A DNA stretch of 64,000 bases from assembly GCA_003970805.2 (NCBI GenBank), contig CP051152.1, positions 2,046,001 to 2,110,000 on the forward strand, written 5' to 3'. This document shows positions 55,878 through 64,000 of this stretch, in pieces (the stretch's first letter is position 1; every line of letters starts with the position of its first letter). The position numbers and the translations under genes were made by a program. Source of the DNA: Undibacterium piscinae (lineage in GTDB: Bacteria > Pseudomonadota > Gammaproteobacteria > Burkholderiales > Burkholderiaceae_D). The notes beneath the pieces were generated by a model. The model worked only from the letters and a program-made list of their open reading frames with translations. It was not told the origin of the DNA and made no database searches.

Positions 55878-57317
55878 ATGCAAGACTACACTTTCCTTTG
55901 GCATGATTATGAAACCTTTGGCGTGCAAGCCAGACGGGATCGCCCGGCCCAATTTGCCGCCATCCGTACCGATGCGGAACTCAATGAAATCGGTGAACCT
56001 ATCATGCTGTACTGCCAACCGGCACCCGACTTCCTGCCAGATCCGCAGTCTTGCCTGATTACCGGCATAACGCCTCAGCTATGCCTGGAGCGCGGCATTC
56101 CGGAACACCAATTCGCTGCAAAAATTGAACAAGAATTTTCACAGAGCGGCACTATCGGGGTCGGCTACAACACGATACGCTTCGATGACGAAATCACGCG
56201 CTTCATGTTCTGGCGTAACCTGATAGACCCATACGCACGTGAGTGGCAAAACAATTGCGGTCGCTGGGATCTACTTGATGTGGTACGCACTACCTACGCA
56301 CTACGTCCGGAAGGCATCAACTGGCCGGTCAATGACGACGGCAAGCCTAGTTTTCGCCTTGAACTATTAACCGCCGCCAACGGCTTGGCCCACGATGCGG
56401 CACATGACGCCTTATCTGACGTACGCGCCACCATCGCGCTGGCAAGACTGATACGTCAGCATCAGCCCAAACTATTCGAATTTTGCCTGGCCTTGCGCAA
56501 GAAGGAACGCGTCGCCACAGAGATAGGCTTGCCGCTGAAAAAAGCCTTCCTGCATGTCTCTGGCATGATACCGGCCGAGCGCGGTTGCATCACCGCGGTA
56601 TGGCCACTGGCAACGCATCCGCACAACAAGAACGAAGTGATAGTCTGGGATCTTAATTTCGACCCTAGCGAGTTATTTACGCTAGATGCGGCCAGCATAC
56701 GGCAACGCATGTTCAGCAAAGCCGATGCCTTGCCAGAGGGAGTAACACGCCTGCCGGTCAAGAGCATACATCTGAACAAATCCCCGGTCGTGATCAGCAA
56801 TCTAAAAACCCTGAGCCCGCAACGCGCCGAGCACTGGGGCCTGGATATGCAACTGGTTCAGGCCCATGCACAACTGGCAGAACTAGCCGAAGCGCGCTCG
56901 GATATGTCCGGGATCTGGCAGCAAATTTTCTCGCGCGACGCAGAAACCGGTGTCGATGTAGATGAAGATTTGTACGGTGGATTTATCGGCAACAATGACC
57001 GACGCACGCTCAACGATTTAAGAGCCATGAATGCACAACAACTAACATCTGCCCATCCACACTTTCAGGATGGACGACTCGAAGAACTGTTGTTTCGCTA
57101 TCGCGCCCGCAATTTCCCTCATAGCTTATCGGCCGATGAGCAACAACTTTGGGAGCAGCACCGGGCGGCACGCCTGCTAGGCGGTGCAGCAAAGGCCCTC
57201 ACAGTCGAACAGTTTTTTGATCGTATTGATACTCTGCAGGAATCTGCGAGTGAACGAGATGAGGAAATTCTCGGCGCCTTATACGACTACGCAGAACAAA
57301 TTACTCCGGTTAGATAA
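55878..57317 (+). CDS. sbcB: Exodeoxyribonuclease I
   Basis: A 479-residue 3'-5' single-strand DNA exonuclease. DnaQ-like motifs: WHDYETFGVQARRDRPAQFA (Exo I), GVGYNTIRFDDEITRF (Exo II) and AHDAAHDALSDVRATIALAR (Exo III), followed by the SH3-like and helical ExoI C-terminal domains (DEDLYGGFIGNNDRRTLNDL). The ATG at 55878 is chosen; a TTG four codons earlier is in frame. It is convergent with dsbD. Confidence 0.94.
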   Translation: MQDYTFLWHDYETFGVQARRDRPAQFAAIRTDAELNEIGEPIMLYCQPAPDFLPDPQSCLITGITPQLCLERGIPEHQFAAKIEQEFSQSGTIGVGYNTIRFDDEITRFMFWRNLIDPYAREWQNNCGRWDLLDVVRTTYALRPEGINWPVNDDGKPSFRLELLTAANGLAHDAAHDALSDVRATIALARLIRQHQPKLFEFCLALRKKERVATEIGLPLKKAFLHVSGMIPAERGCITAVWPLATHPHNKNEVIVWDLNFDPSELFTLDAASIRQRMFSKADALPEGVTRLPVKSIHLNKSPVVISNLKTLSPQRAEHWGLDMQLVQAHAQLAELAEARSDMSGIWQQIFSRDAETGVDVDEDLYGGFIGNNDRRTLNDLRAMNAQQLTSAHPHFQDGRLEELLFRYRARNFPHSLSADEQQLWEQHRAARLLGGAAKALTVEQFFDRIDTLQESASERDEEILGALYDYAEQITPVR

Positions 57318-57334
57318 AAAACTATCATAAAAAA

Positions 57335-57367
57335 TGCCCATGCTAACTTGCTTAAGCAGCATGGGCA
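57335..57367. terminator. Bidirectional hairpin between sbcB and dsbD
   Basis: TGCCCATGCT pairs with AGCATGGGCA across a 13-base loop. A-rich sequence lies on the left and GTTTCT on the right; it separates convergent genes. Confidence 0.7.
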
Positions 57368-57382
57368 GTTTCTAAACCGCAC

Positions 57383-59187
57383 TTACCTATTTTCAATCAC
57401 GCGAAGTGATGTCAGAAATTTTGGCGCATTCTGATAACCAATGACGCGCCCATCCATAATTTCGATTCCCCGCGTATCAAAAAAAATGATTGCGGGCGGC
57501 CCGAACAAACCGAAACGTTTTAGCAGCGCCTTATCTTCAGCGTTGTTGGCGGTGACATCTACCTGTAGCAACAATACATCGGCCAACTTGGATTTCACCT
57601 GTGCATCGGTAAAAGTTAATTTTTCCATCTCTTTGCAAGACACGCACCAGTCAGCATAAAAATCAAGCATAGCGACCTTGCCCTTAGATTGAGCCAGGGC
57701 CGCATCCAACTCTGCCAGCGAAGCTACCCGCTTGAAGCTAACACCATGCTCTTGCGTACCAAGCAGATGCGCTATCGGCGCGAAAACATCACGACCACCA
57801 GTGCTAACGCCAATCAATTGCGTCAGTCCCAGCAGCGCAATCACAATAGCCAAAAGTTTTGACGGAATGCCACCCAGATGTATAAATAATTGATAAGCCG
57901 CATATCCAATTAACAATGCCGCCCAGGCGGCCATCTGCAACCATACCGGAATCACGGGCGACACCATCCACAAGGCCATCGCCAACATCAGTACGCCAAA
58001 AAAGCGTTTGATCGCCTCCATCCAGGCACCCGCCCTCGGCAATAGGCTACCCGCCGACACCCCGACCAAAAGTAAGGGCACACTCATCCCCATCGCCATA
58101 GCAAATAGTGCTGCCCCACCCACCACCACATCCCGGGTTTGACTGATATACACGAGTGCGCCAGCCAAAGGCGCTGCCACACAGGGTCCGACTATCAGGG
58201 CGGAAATCGCCCCCATTAAAAATACTCCTACCAGTTTGCCATTACGCTGCCCCTCAGAAACCAGAGTCAACTTGCTTTGCAATGCGCCCGGCATTTGCAA
58301 CTGATAGACCCCGAACATCGACAAAGACAAGACCACCATCAAGGCCGCGAAGCCACCCAACACCCAAGGGTTCTGCAAGGTTGCCGATAAACCCTCGCCA
58401 ATCAAGCCAGCCACTACACCCAACGCGGTATACACCAAGGCCATACCCAGCGCATAACTCAGGGACAATAAAAAAGCCCTGCTACGCTTGATGCCGACAC
58501 CCTCGCCGACAATAATAAACGACAGGATCGGCACCATAGGCAAGACGCAAGGAGTAAATGACAAGCCCAGGCCGAGTAAAAAAAAAATAAGGGAAGAATC
58601 GCGGCCAATTTGCCGCTTTTTAGCGCCGCACTGATACTGTAACTCTCACTTACCGCCCCTGGATTTTCAGGATTGACGGCAGCCAATTCACTAGCTGTCG
58701 CGGCCGAGGCAAGCGAAGACCCAGAACTAGCGACAGCGCTGAGCTGAAACTTTGACTCTATAGGCGGATAACACAATCCCTGATCCGCGCAGCCCTGGTG
58801 ACCTACCGTCAAGACAAAATCACCGCTAACCTGAACCGGAATCCTAACCGAGATCTTGCCGCGATAAGTTTCTACGTCTTTTTGAAACGTTTCGTCAAAT
58901 TTCACTTTGCCGGCCGGAAGCACTGGCTCGCCCAATTGCGCGCCCTGCGCACTAAACGTAAGCCGCTCCCGATAAAGGTAATAGCCGCCTGCTACGGTAA
59001 AATTCACTTCTGCAACACCTGGCGCTACCATCCTGGCAGCAACCTTAAACGCCACCTCTGGGTCGAGGAAATCATCCGCCACACTCCAAGGCGAGGCAAG
59101 CAATAGCAAGGCGCTGAGTAGGCAAGCTAAGCTACGAGAAAATAACTCGGATAGCACAGCAAAACGCGCTTCAATTTGGATATTCAT
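57383..59187 (-). CDS. dsbD: Thiol:disulfide interchange protein DsbD, frame broken at a 10-base run
   Basis: DsbD moves reducing power from cytoplasmic thioredoxin to the periplasm. The gene is read from the ATG at 59187. The alpha domain has GYYLYRERLTFSAQG and GCADQGLCYPPIE, following a signal peptide. At the run of ten A/T at 58578-58587 the frame breaks; with one more base (or two fewer) it continues LLGLGLSFTPCVLPMVPIL into the membrane beta domain (VGPCVAAPLAG) and the gamma thioredoxin domain (YADWCVSCKEMEKL). The repaired protein has about 600 residues, normal for the family. The C-terminal piece alone from 58564 would lack the alpha domain. Confidence 0.9.
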
Positions 59188-59452
59188 TCACTTCCGATCT
59201 TTACCTGAAAACATCTTCTATCTGGCTTGCGTAGCCTATTTAACGCCACCACAAGGTAGCGGCAGAGCGCATCACAACAGCGAGCCCTAGCAGAGCCCGA
59301 ATTACATTAAAAATGTCACCGCACCCGCAGAGCTACGATAATCCGACACTGCGGCGTGATACTTAGCTGTGACAAGGATAATGCCATATTGTTCCTTGTC
59401 GACCAACATCTATGGCAACTGTCTGCGCCAGCTCAACCCGCATCACTACGGC
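59188..59452. other. Gap between dsbD and rplQ terminator
   Basis: The upstream 265 bases of dsbD hold no gene I can support. In related bacteria cutA often lies here; I found no trace of its protein on either strand. Its promoter for dsbD could not be placed with confidence. Confidence 0.4.
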
Positions 59453-59486
59453 AAAAAAAAAACCGCCCAGCTTACACTGAACGGTT
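59453..59486 (-). terminator. Terminator of the alpha operon after rplQ
   Basis: On the minus strand AACCG and CGGTT (with CAG/CTG inside) are followed by ten T; it lies 32 bases past the rplQ stop. Confidence 0.85.
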
Positions 59487-59517
59487 TGAATATCAAAAGA
59501 ACCGAAGTTCTTCTAAA

Positions 59518-59913
59518 TTATTCTGCTACTGGAGCGTCGTCGATGTCGCTGATTTCTGGACGATCCATCAGTTCAACATAGGCCATAGGCGCATTGTCAC
59601 CAACGCGGAAACCCATTTTCAAAATGCGCAGATAGCCGCCGTTACGATTTGCGTAACGTGGACCCAATTCAGCGAACAATTTCAAGACCATTTCACGATC
59701 ACGCAGGCGGGAAAACGCCAGACGCTTGTTTGCTAATGTGTTTGTTTTACCCATAGTCAGAATCGGCTCGATAACGCGGCGCAATTCTTTTGCTTTAGGC
59801 AAAGTTGTTTTGATGGCTTCGTGACGCAACAGGGATACTGTCATGTTGCGCAGCATAGCCAGACGGTGGGAAGAAGTACGATTCAGCTTACGTAAGCCGT
59901 GACGATGACGCAT
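59518..59913 (-). CDS. rplQ: Ribosomal protein L17
   Basis: A 131-residue L17 of the large subunit. It begins [20 protein letters not shown], followed by [20 protein letters not shown] and [19 protein letters not shown], as expected. It is the last gene of the alpha operon and lies about 120 bases after rpoA; hairpins in that gap (AGGGCGG/CCGCCCT near 60010-60032) have no good T run. A terminator follows. Confidence 0.97.
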   Translation of the reverse strand: MRHRHGLRKLNRTSSHRLAMLRNMTVSLLRHEAIKTTLPKAKELRRVIEPILTMGKTNTLANKRLAFSRLRDREMVLKLFAELGPRYANRNGGYLRILKMGFRVGDNAPMAYVELMDRPEISDIDDAPVAE

Positions 59914-60037
59914 GATATTTCCTTTCAGGTTTCAAAAAATCCAGCTCTTCTATCACCGACAATAAGATCGGTGCGGGCCGGTAATTGCTTTTTACTACAA
60001 CAACAAGGGCGGAACAAAAGCCCGCCCTCAGTACAAA

Positions 60038-61015
60038 TTATTTTTCCAGGCCAACTGGCGGCCAGTTTTCCAGCTTCATACCCAAAGACAAGCCACGGGA
60101 CGCCAAAACTTCCTTGATTTCATTCAAGGATTTGCGACCCAAGTTTGGTGTCTTCAACAGCTCATTTTCACTACGTTGGATCAAGTCACCAATATAGTAA
60201 ATATTTTCTGCTTTCAGGCAGTTTGCTGAACGAACTGTCAATTCCAGATCATCCACTGGACGCAACAAGACAGGATCAACTGCTGGTGCGCGGGATGGCG
60301 CTTCAGCGGCAGCTTCAGTACCTTCCAAAGCGGCAAACACGTTCAACTGATCTACCAAAACACGAGCGGACTGACGAATGGCTTCTTCAGGAGAAATCAC
60401 ACCGTTTGTTTCGATATTGATGATCAACTTATCCAGATCCGTACGCTGTTCAACACGAGCGGATTCTACGGAGTAGGATACGCGACGAATTGGAGAAAAC
60501 GATGCATCCAAAATAATACGACCGATAGTTTTGTTCGCATCTTCAGACAAGCGACGAACGTTACCTGGTACATAACCACGGCCTTTTTCGACCTTGATCT
60601 GCATGTCCAGCTTACCGCCGACTGTCAGATTCGCAATAACGTGATCTGGATTAATCAGCTCAACGTCATGTGGCAAATCGATATCCGAAGCCAAAACCGG
60701 GCCTTCGCCATCTTTTTTCAATGTCAAAGTAACTTCATCACGGTTATGCACCTTGAAGACGATACCCTTCAGATTGAGCAAAATGTCAACAACGTCTTCC
60801 TGAACGCCATCAAGAGTAGAGTACTCATGAACAACGCCAGCAATTGTTACCTCAGTAGGAGCGTATCCGACCATGGAAGACAACAGAACACGGCGCAGGG
60901 AATTTCCCAGTGTGTGTCCGAAACCACGTTCAAACGGTTCCATCACGACTTTAGCGTGACCGGCACCCAGCATTTCCACATCAATAATACGTGGCTTAAA
61001 CAAATTGTTCTGCAT
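60038..61015 (-). CDS. rpoA: RNA polymerase alpha subunit
   Basis: A complete 325-residue alpha subunit. The N-terminal assembly domain begins [20 protein letters not shown] and has [19 protein letters not shown]; the C-terminal domain that contacts UP elements and activators has [20 protein letters not shown] and [20 protein letters not shown]. The ATG at 61015 reads MQNNLFKP. It follows rpsD after a 104-base gap that contains a terminator-like hairpin. Confidence 0.97.
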   Translation of the reverse strand: MQNNLFKPRIIDVEMLGAGHAKVVMEPFERGFGHTLGNSLRRVLLSSMVGYAPTEVTIAGVVHEYSTLDGVQEDVVDILLNLKGIVFKVHNRDEVTLTLKKDGEGPVLASDIDLPHDVELINPDHVIANLTVGGKLDMQIKVEKGRGYVPGNVRRLSEDANKTIGRIILDASFSPIRRVSYSVESARVEQRTDLDKLIINIETNGVISPEEAIRQSARVLVDQLNVFAALEGTEAAAEAPSRAPAVDPVLLRPVDDLELTVRSANCLKAENIYYIGDLIQRSENELLKTPNLGRKSLNEIKEVLASRGLSLGMKLENWPPVGLEK

Positions 61016-61073
61016 GAAATATCCTTTTCAATACCCTCGGCTCATTACACCGATAAGGCTGATGGCAGCAAAG

Positions 61074-61103
61074 AAAAAAGCCTGCCTGAAAAAAACAGGC
61101 AGG
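61074..61103 (-). terminator. Terminator-like hairpin between rpsD and rpoA
   Basis: On the minus strand CCTGCCTG, TTTTTTT, CAGGCAGG, then C and six T. It is a perfect eight-base stem with a T tract inside the alpha operon, so it may reduce transcription into rpoA-rplQ. Confidence 0.8.
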
Positions 61104-61119
61104 CAGTAAAACTTGAATA

Positions 61120-61743
61120 TTAACGTGAATACAATTCAACGATCAATGATTCATTGACGTCGTGGCAGATATCGCTGCGATCTGGCATGGACTTGAAAGT
61201 GCCTTCCATTTTCTTGGAATCAACTGCAACCCAAGATGGCATACCGATTTGTTCAGCCAAAGACAGTGCTTCAACAATACGCACTTGCTTCTTGGACTTT
61301 TCACGAACAGCAACCACATCACCAGATTTAACTTGGTAAGAAGCGATGTTAACAACGATGTTATTAACAGTAAATGCTTTATGGCTAACCAACTGACGCG
61401 CTTCTGCACGTGTTGAACCGAAACCCATACGATATGCAACGTTGTCCAGACGGGACTCGAGCAATTTCAACAGTGTTTCGCCAGTGTTACCTTTTTGACG
61501 ATCAGCTTCTGCGAAATAACGGCGGAACTGACGTTCCAAGATGCCGTACATACGCTTAACTTTTTGCTTTTCGCGCAATTGATTACCGTAGTCAGAAGTA
61601 CGAGCACCAGATTTGGCACCGTGCTGACCTGGTTTTACATCTAATTTGCATTTCGAATCCAAAGAGCGACGTGCGCTTTTCAGAAACAGATCCGTGCCTT
61701 CGCGACGGGATAATTTTGCTTTTGGTCCAATATAACGTGCCAC
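61120..61743 (-). CDS. rpsD: Ribosomal protein S4
   Basis: A complete 207-residue S4, which binds 16S rRNA and in some bacteria represses its own operon. It begins [20 protein letters not shown]; the S4 RNA-binding domain is seen in [20 protein letters not shown] and [20 protein letters not shown]; the end [16 protein letters not shown] is typical of betaproteobacteria. The gap of 200 bases to rpsK contains small hairpins (for example GCAGGA/TCCTGC near 61774) but no gene. Confidence 0.97.
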   Translation of the reverse strand: MARYIGPKAKLSRREGTDLFLKSARRSLDSKCKLDVKPGQHGAKSGARTSDYGNQLREKQKVKRMYGILERQFRRYFAEADRQKGNTGETLLKLLESRLDNVAYRMGFGSTRAEARQLVSHKAFTVNNIVVNIASYQVKSGDVVAVREKSKKQVRIVEALSLAEQIGMPSWVAVDSKKMEGTFKSMPDRSDICHDVNESLIVELYSR

Positions 61744-61943
61744 GGTATTTTCCTTTTATAAATGACGCAAGCAGGAACATCATCCTGCTGCGCTAGTCTG
61801 GTCCGCATTCGGCCAGACGGTGGTCTTAATAGACTGCTAGAGACTACTAAAAACTGCTAAATAACACAAAACCCACCAAATGAATTGGCGGGCTGTATTC
61901 TAACGCTAAAACTATCAGAACGCCAGAAGCTTTCGCTACTGTT

Positions 61944-62348
61944 TTAGATACGGCGACGCTTTGGAGGGCGGCAACCGTTATGCGGTACTGGAGTTACGTC
62001 TTGAATCAAGGATATTTTAATACCCAAGTTATTCAAAGCACGTACTGAAGATTCACGACCTGGGCCTGGACCCTTGATGCGAACTTCCAGATTTTTGATG
62101 CCGCACTCAACTGCAACTTTGCCTGCAGCTTCCGCTGCAACCTGTGCTGCAAATGGTGTCGATTTACGCGAACCTTTAAAACCAGCGCCACCAGCTGTTG
62201 CCCAAGACAATGCATTGCCTTGACGATCTGTGATCGTGATGATGGTATTGTTAAAAGAAGCGTGAACGTGTGCGATACCTTCAGCGACATTCTTTTTAAC
62301 TTTTTTACGAGCGCGGGCTGCGTTTGCGTTATTTTGTGCTTTTGCCAT
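61944..62348 (-). CDS. rpsK: Ribosomal protein S11
   Basis: A complete 134-residue S11. It reads [40 protein letters not shown] and ends [16 protein letters not shown], as usual. The lysine-rich N-terminus ([14 protein letters not shown]) is normal for this group. It starts 30 bases after rpsM in the alpha operon. Confidence 0.97.
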   Translation of the reverse strand: MAKAQNNANAARARKKVKKNVAEGIAHVHASFNNTIITITDRQGNALSWATAGGAGFKGSRKSTPFAAQVAAEAAGKVAVECGIKNLEVRIKGPGPGRESSVRALNNLGIKISLIQDVTPVPHNGCRPPKRRRI

Positions 62349-62378
62349 AATTGTTTCCTTAAATCCAGCAGTACTGGA

Positions 62379-62744
62379 TTATTTCTTCAATGATTGCGCT
62401 GCTTTACGCGGACCCTTACGCGTACGAGCATTCGTACGTGTACGTTGACCACGGCAAGGCAAACCCTTACGATGACGGAGGCCGCGGTAGCAACCTAAGT
62501 CCATCAAACGTTTGATGTTCATCGAGATTTCACGACGTAGATCACCTTCGACGATGAATTTTGCAATTCCGTCGCGAAGCTTTTCTAATTCGCTATCATC
62601 CAGATCTTTAACTTTTTTACTAGTTAAAACACCGGTTGCTTGGCAGATTTTCTCTGCGCGTGGACGACCAATACCATAGATAGCTGTTAAGCCGATTACG
62701 GTATGCTGATGATTTGGGATATTAACCCCTGCTATACGTGCCAT
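62379..62744 (-). CDS. rpsM: Ribosomal protein S13
   Basis: A complete 121-residue S13 at the head of the small subunit. It begins [20 protein letters not shown], followed by [17 protein letters not shown], and its basic tail is [20 protein letters not shown]. It starts 26 bases after rpmJ on the same strand. Confidence 0.97.
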   Translation of the reverse strand: MARIAGVNIPNHQHTVIGLTAIYGIGRPRAEKICQATGVLTSKKVKDLDDSELEKLRDGIAKFIVEGDLRREISMNIKRLMDLGCYRGLRHRKGLPCRGQRTRTNARTRKGPRKAAQSLKK

Positions 62745-62770
62745 TCGTTATCCTCGATAAATAACGTTAA

Positions 62771-62884
62771 TTAACCTTGGCGCTGCTTATGGCGTGGTTC
62801 AGTGCATATAACACGAACAACACCCTTGCGCTTGATGATCTTGCAATTGCGGCAGATCCGCTTAACTGATGCGAGAACTTTCAT
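62771..62884 (-). CDS. rpmJ: Ribosomal protein L36
   Basis: A 37-residue L36, easily missed because of its length. It reads [20 protein letters not shown] and ends [13 protein letters not shown], and it keeps the zinc ligands (two Cys in CRNC, then Cys and His). It stands between infA and rpsM, the standard place at the end of the spc operon. Confidence 0.95.
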   Translation of the reverse strand: MKVLASVKRICRNCKIIKRKGVVRVICTEPRHKQRQG

Positions 62885-62916
62885 TTTTGCCCTCTTTCCT
62901 TCTAGTTCATTTAAAT

Positions 62917-63135
62917 TTACTTGGTACGGAACACTATACGCGCCCGGCTCAAATCATAAGGCGTCAATTCTACTGTCACCTTATCACCGGGAAGAATGCG
63001 AATATAGTTCATTCGCATCTTTCCGGAAATATGGCCTAGCACAACATGCCCATTTTCCAACTTAACTCGAAATGTTGCATTCGGAAGATTCTCAAGAATC
63101 TCGCCCTGCATCTGTATAACGTCGTCTTTTGCCAT
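62917..63135 (-). CDS. infA: Translation initiation factor IF-1
   Basis: A 72-residue IF-1 with the S1-type OB fold. It begins [20 protein letters not shown] and includes [20 protein letters not shown] and the end [12 protein letters not shown]. It binds the ribosomal A site during initiation. It lies between secY and rpmJ on the same strand. Confidence 0.97.
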   Translation of the reverse strand: MAKDDVIQMQGEILENLPNATFRVKLENGHVVLGHISGKMRMNYIRILPGDKVTVELTPYDLSRARIVFRTK

Positions 63136-63159
63136 TCGATCTGCTGTTCCTCTGGGCGA

Positions 63160-64000
63160 TTACCTAGAAGGAATTCCGCCCTTGAAATTTGCTTTACGAA
63201 GAAGCGATTCGTATTGCTGTGACATTACATAATTTTGCACTTGAGCCATAAAATCCATCGTTACTACAACGATAATCAACAAGGATGTGCCGCCAAAATA
63301 AAACGGAACCTTCCAATGTGCGATTAAGAACTCAGGCAACAAACACACGGCCGTAATATACACCGCACCTGCCAAGGTCAAACGCATCAATATTTTATCA
63401 ATATAACGCGCCGTTTGATCACCAGGACGAATACCAGGAACGAATGCCCCACTCTTCTTCAGGTTATCGGCTGTTTCTTTACTATTAAACACAAGAGCCG
63501 TGTAAAAAAAGCAGAAGAAAATAATCGCACCAGCGTACAAGAGGGCATGCATAGGCTCACCTGGCCCCATTGACGCAGCAAGATCCTTAAGGAAGCTAAC
63601 AACCCGACTATCCGAGTCTTCAACACCTTTTGTGAACATGCTGATAATCGTCGCTGGAAACATCAGTATCGATGAAGCGAAAATTGGAGGTATTACACCG
63701 GCCATATTCAACTTCAAAGGCAAATGACTAGTTTGCCCACCGTACACTTTGTTACCCACTTGACGCTTGGCATAATTAACCAATATTTTGCGCTGTCCTC
63801 GTTCAACAAATACAACCACATAAGTAACAGCAGCGACAATCAAACAAACTATCAAAGCTGTAAATGGCATCATCGAACCAGTACGAACCAACTCAAACAA
63901 ACTTGCCAAACCACTTGGTAAGCCAGCGGCAATACCCGCAAAGATAATGATAGAAATACCATTACCTAAACCACGCTCAGTAATTTGCTCACCTAACCAC
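63160..64000 (-). CDS. secY: Preprotein translocase subunit SecY, C-terminal part
   Basis: The C-terminal 280 or so residues of SecY, the channel of the Sec translocon in the inner membrane; the start lies outside the window. At the right edge the frame reads [20 protein letters not shown], followed by [20 protein letters not shown] (with the plug-adjacent loop), [20 protein letters not shown] and [20 protein letters not shown]. The C-terminus is [17 protein letters not shown]. It is first in transcription order among the alpha/spc genes visible here and lies 24 bases before infA. Confidence 0.96.
   Translation of the reverse strand, partial: WLGEQITERGLGNGISIIIFAGIAAGLPSGLASLFELVRTGSMMPFTALIVCLIVAAVTYVVVFVERGQRKILVNYAKRQVGNKVYGGQTSHLPLKLNMAGVIPPIFASSILMFPATIISMFTKGVEDSDSRVVSFLKDLAASMGPGEPMHALLYAGAIIFFCFFYTALVFNSKETADNLKKSGAFVPGIRPGDQTARYIDKILMRLTLAGAVYITAVCLLPEFLIAHWKVPFYFGGTSLLIIVVVTMDFMAQVQNYVMSQQYESLLRKANFKGGIPSR

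Overview
The window is a piece of bacterial chromosome, most likely from a betaproteobacterium of the order Burkholderiales and probably near Oxalobacteraceae (Undibacterium, Herminiimonas or Janthinobacterium type). This is inferred from the protein types and gene order: glcD-glcE-truncated glcF, erpA, bactofilin, DUF6776 and argC; rplM-rpsI; a BPSS1780-type membrane protein with type 2 thrB and DUF2782; resB-ccsB with cytochrome c4; and the secY-infA-rpmJ-rpsM-rpsK-rpsD-rpoA-rplQ block. No rRNA or tRNA gene and no CRISPR array was seen.

Layout. 0-7 kb: the end of a PilB/MshE-type ATPase with a c-di-GMP-binding N-terminus, a histone-deacetylase-like hydrolase, a moxR-DUF58-transglutaminase operon, and mltB. 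7.5-18.5 kb: a small HTH protein, a MerR regulator divergent from a copper-type P1B ATPase, a tripartite RND efflux operon and a secreted phosphoesterase. 18.6-23.1 kb: guaC behind a structured leader with two hairpins, then about 3.3 kb of gene remains (hlyD fragment, lipase-like pseudogene with two decayed neighbours, repeated 3' ends of a REP-associated transposase) bracketed by three copies of a palindromic repeat. 23-32 kb: tcdA, a hemerythrin protein, pdxH, two msrA paralogs around an HTH regulator, and an SMC-like ATPase whose upstream partner genes are decayed, followed by an intact REP-associated transposase between inverted REP hairpins. 32-40 kb: an aminotransferase, the glycolate oxidase genes, erpA, bactofilin, DUF6776 and argC. 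40-59 kb: rplM-rpsI, osmC, thrB, polA, c-type cytochrome genes, engB, hemB, a sterol-desaturase-like protein, a CorA-type transporter, sbcB and dsbD. 59.5-64 kb: the ribosomal alpha operon on the minus strand, running into secY.

Two kinds of anomaly run through the window. First, five otherwise normal genes are out of frame only at a homopolymer run: the copper ATPase, the RND permease, rpsI, polA and dsbD. Because rpsI is essential, sequencing errors at homopolymers are the simplest explanation, although the two 10-base runs could allow real slippage. Second, three junctions cut genes abruptly: the 3' end of moxR, glcF against the aminotransferase, and polA against ccsB. These are real deletions or assembly joins.

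The most interesting candidates are the two-hairpin leader of guaC (possible cis-regulatory RNA), the SMC-like ATPase left without its partners, and the array of transposase 3' ends. All coordinates were read by eye; no alignment, folding or database search was run.
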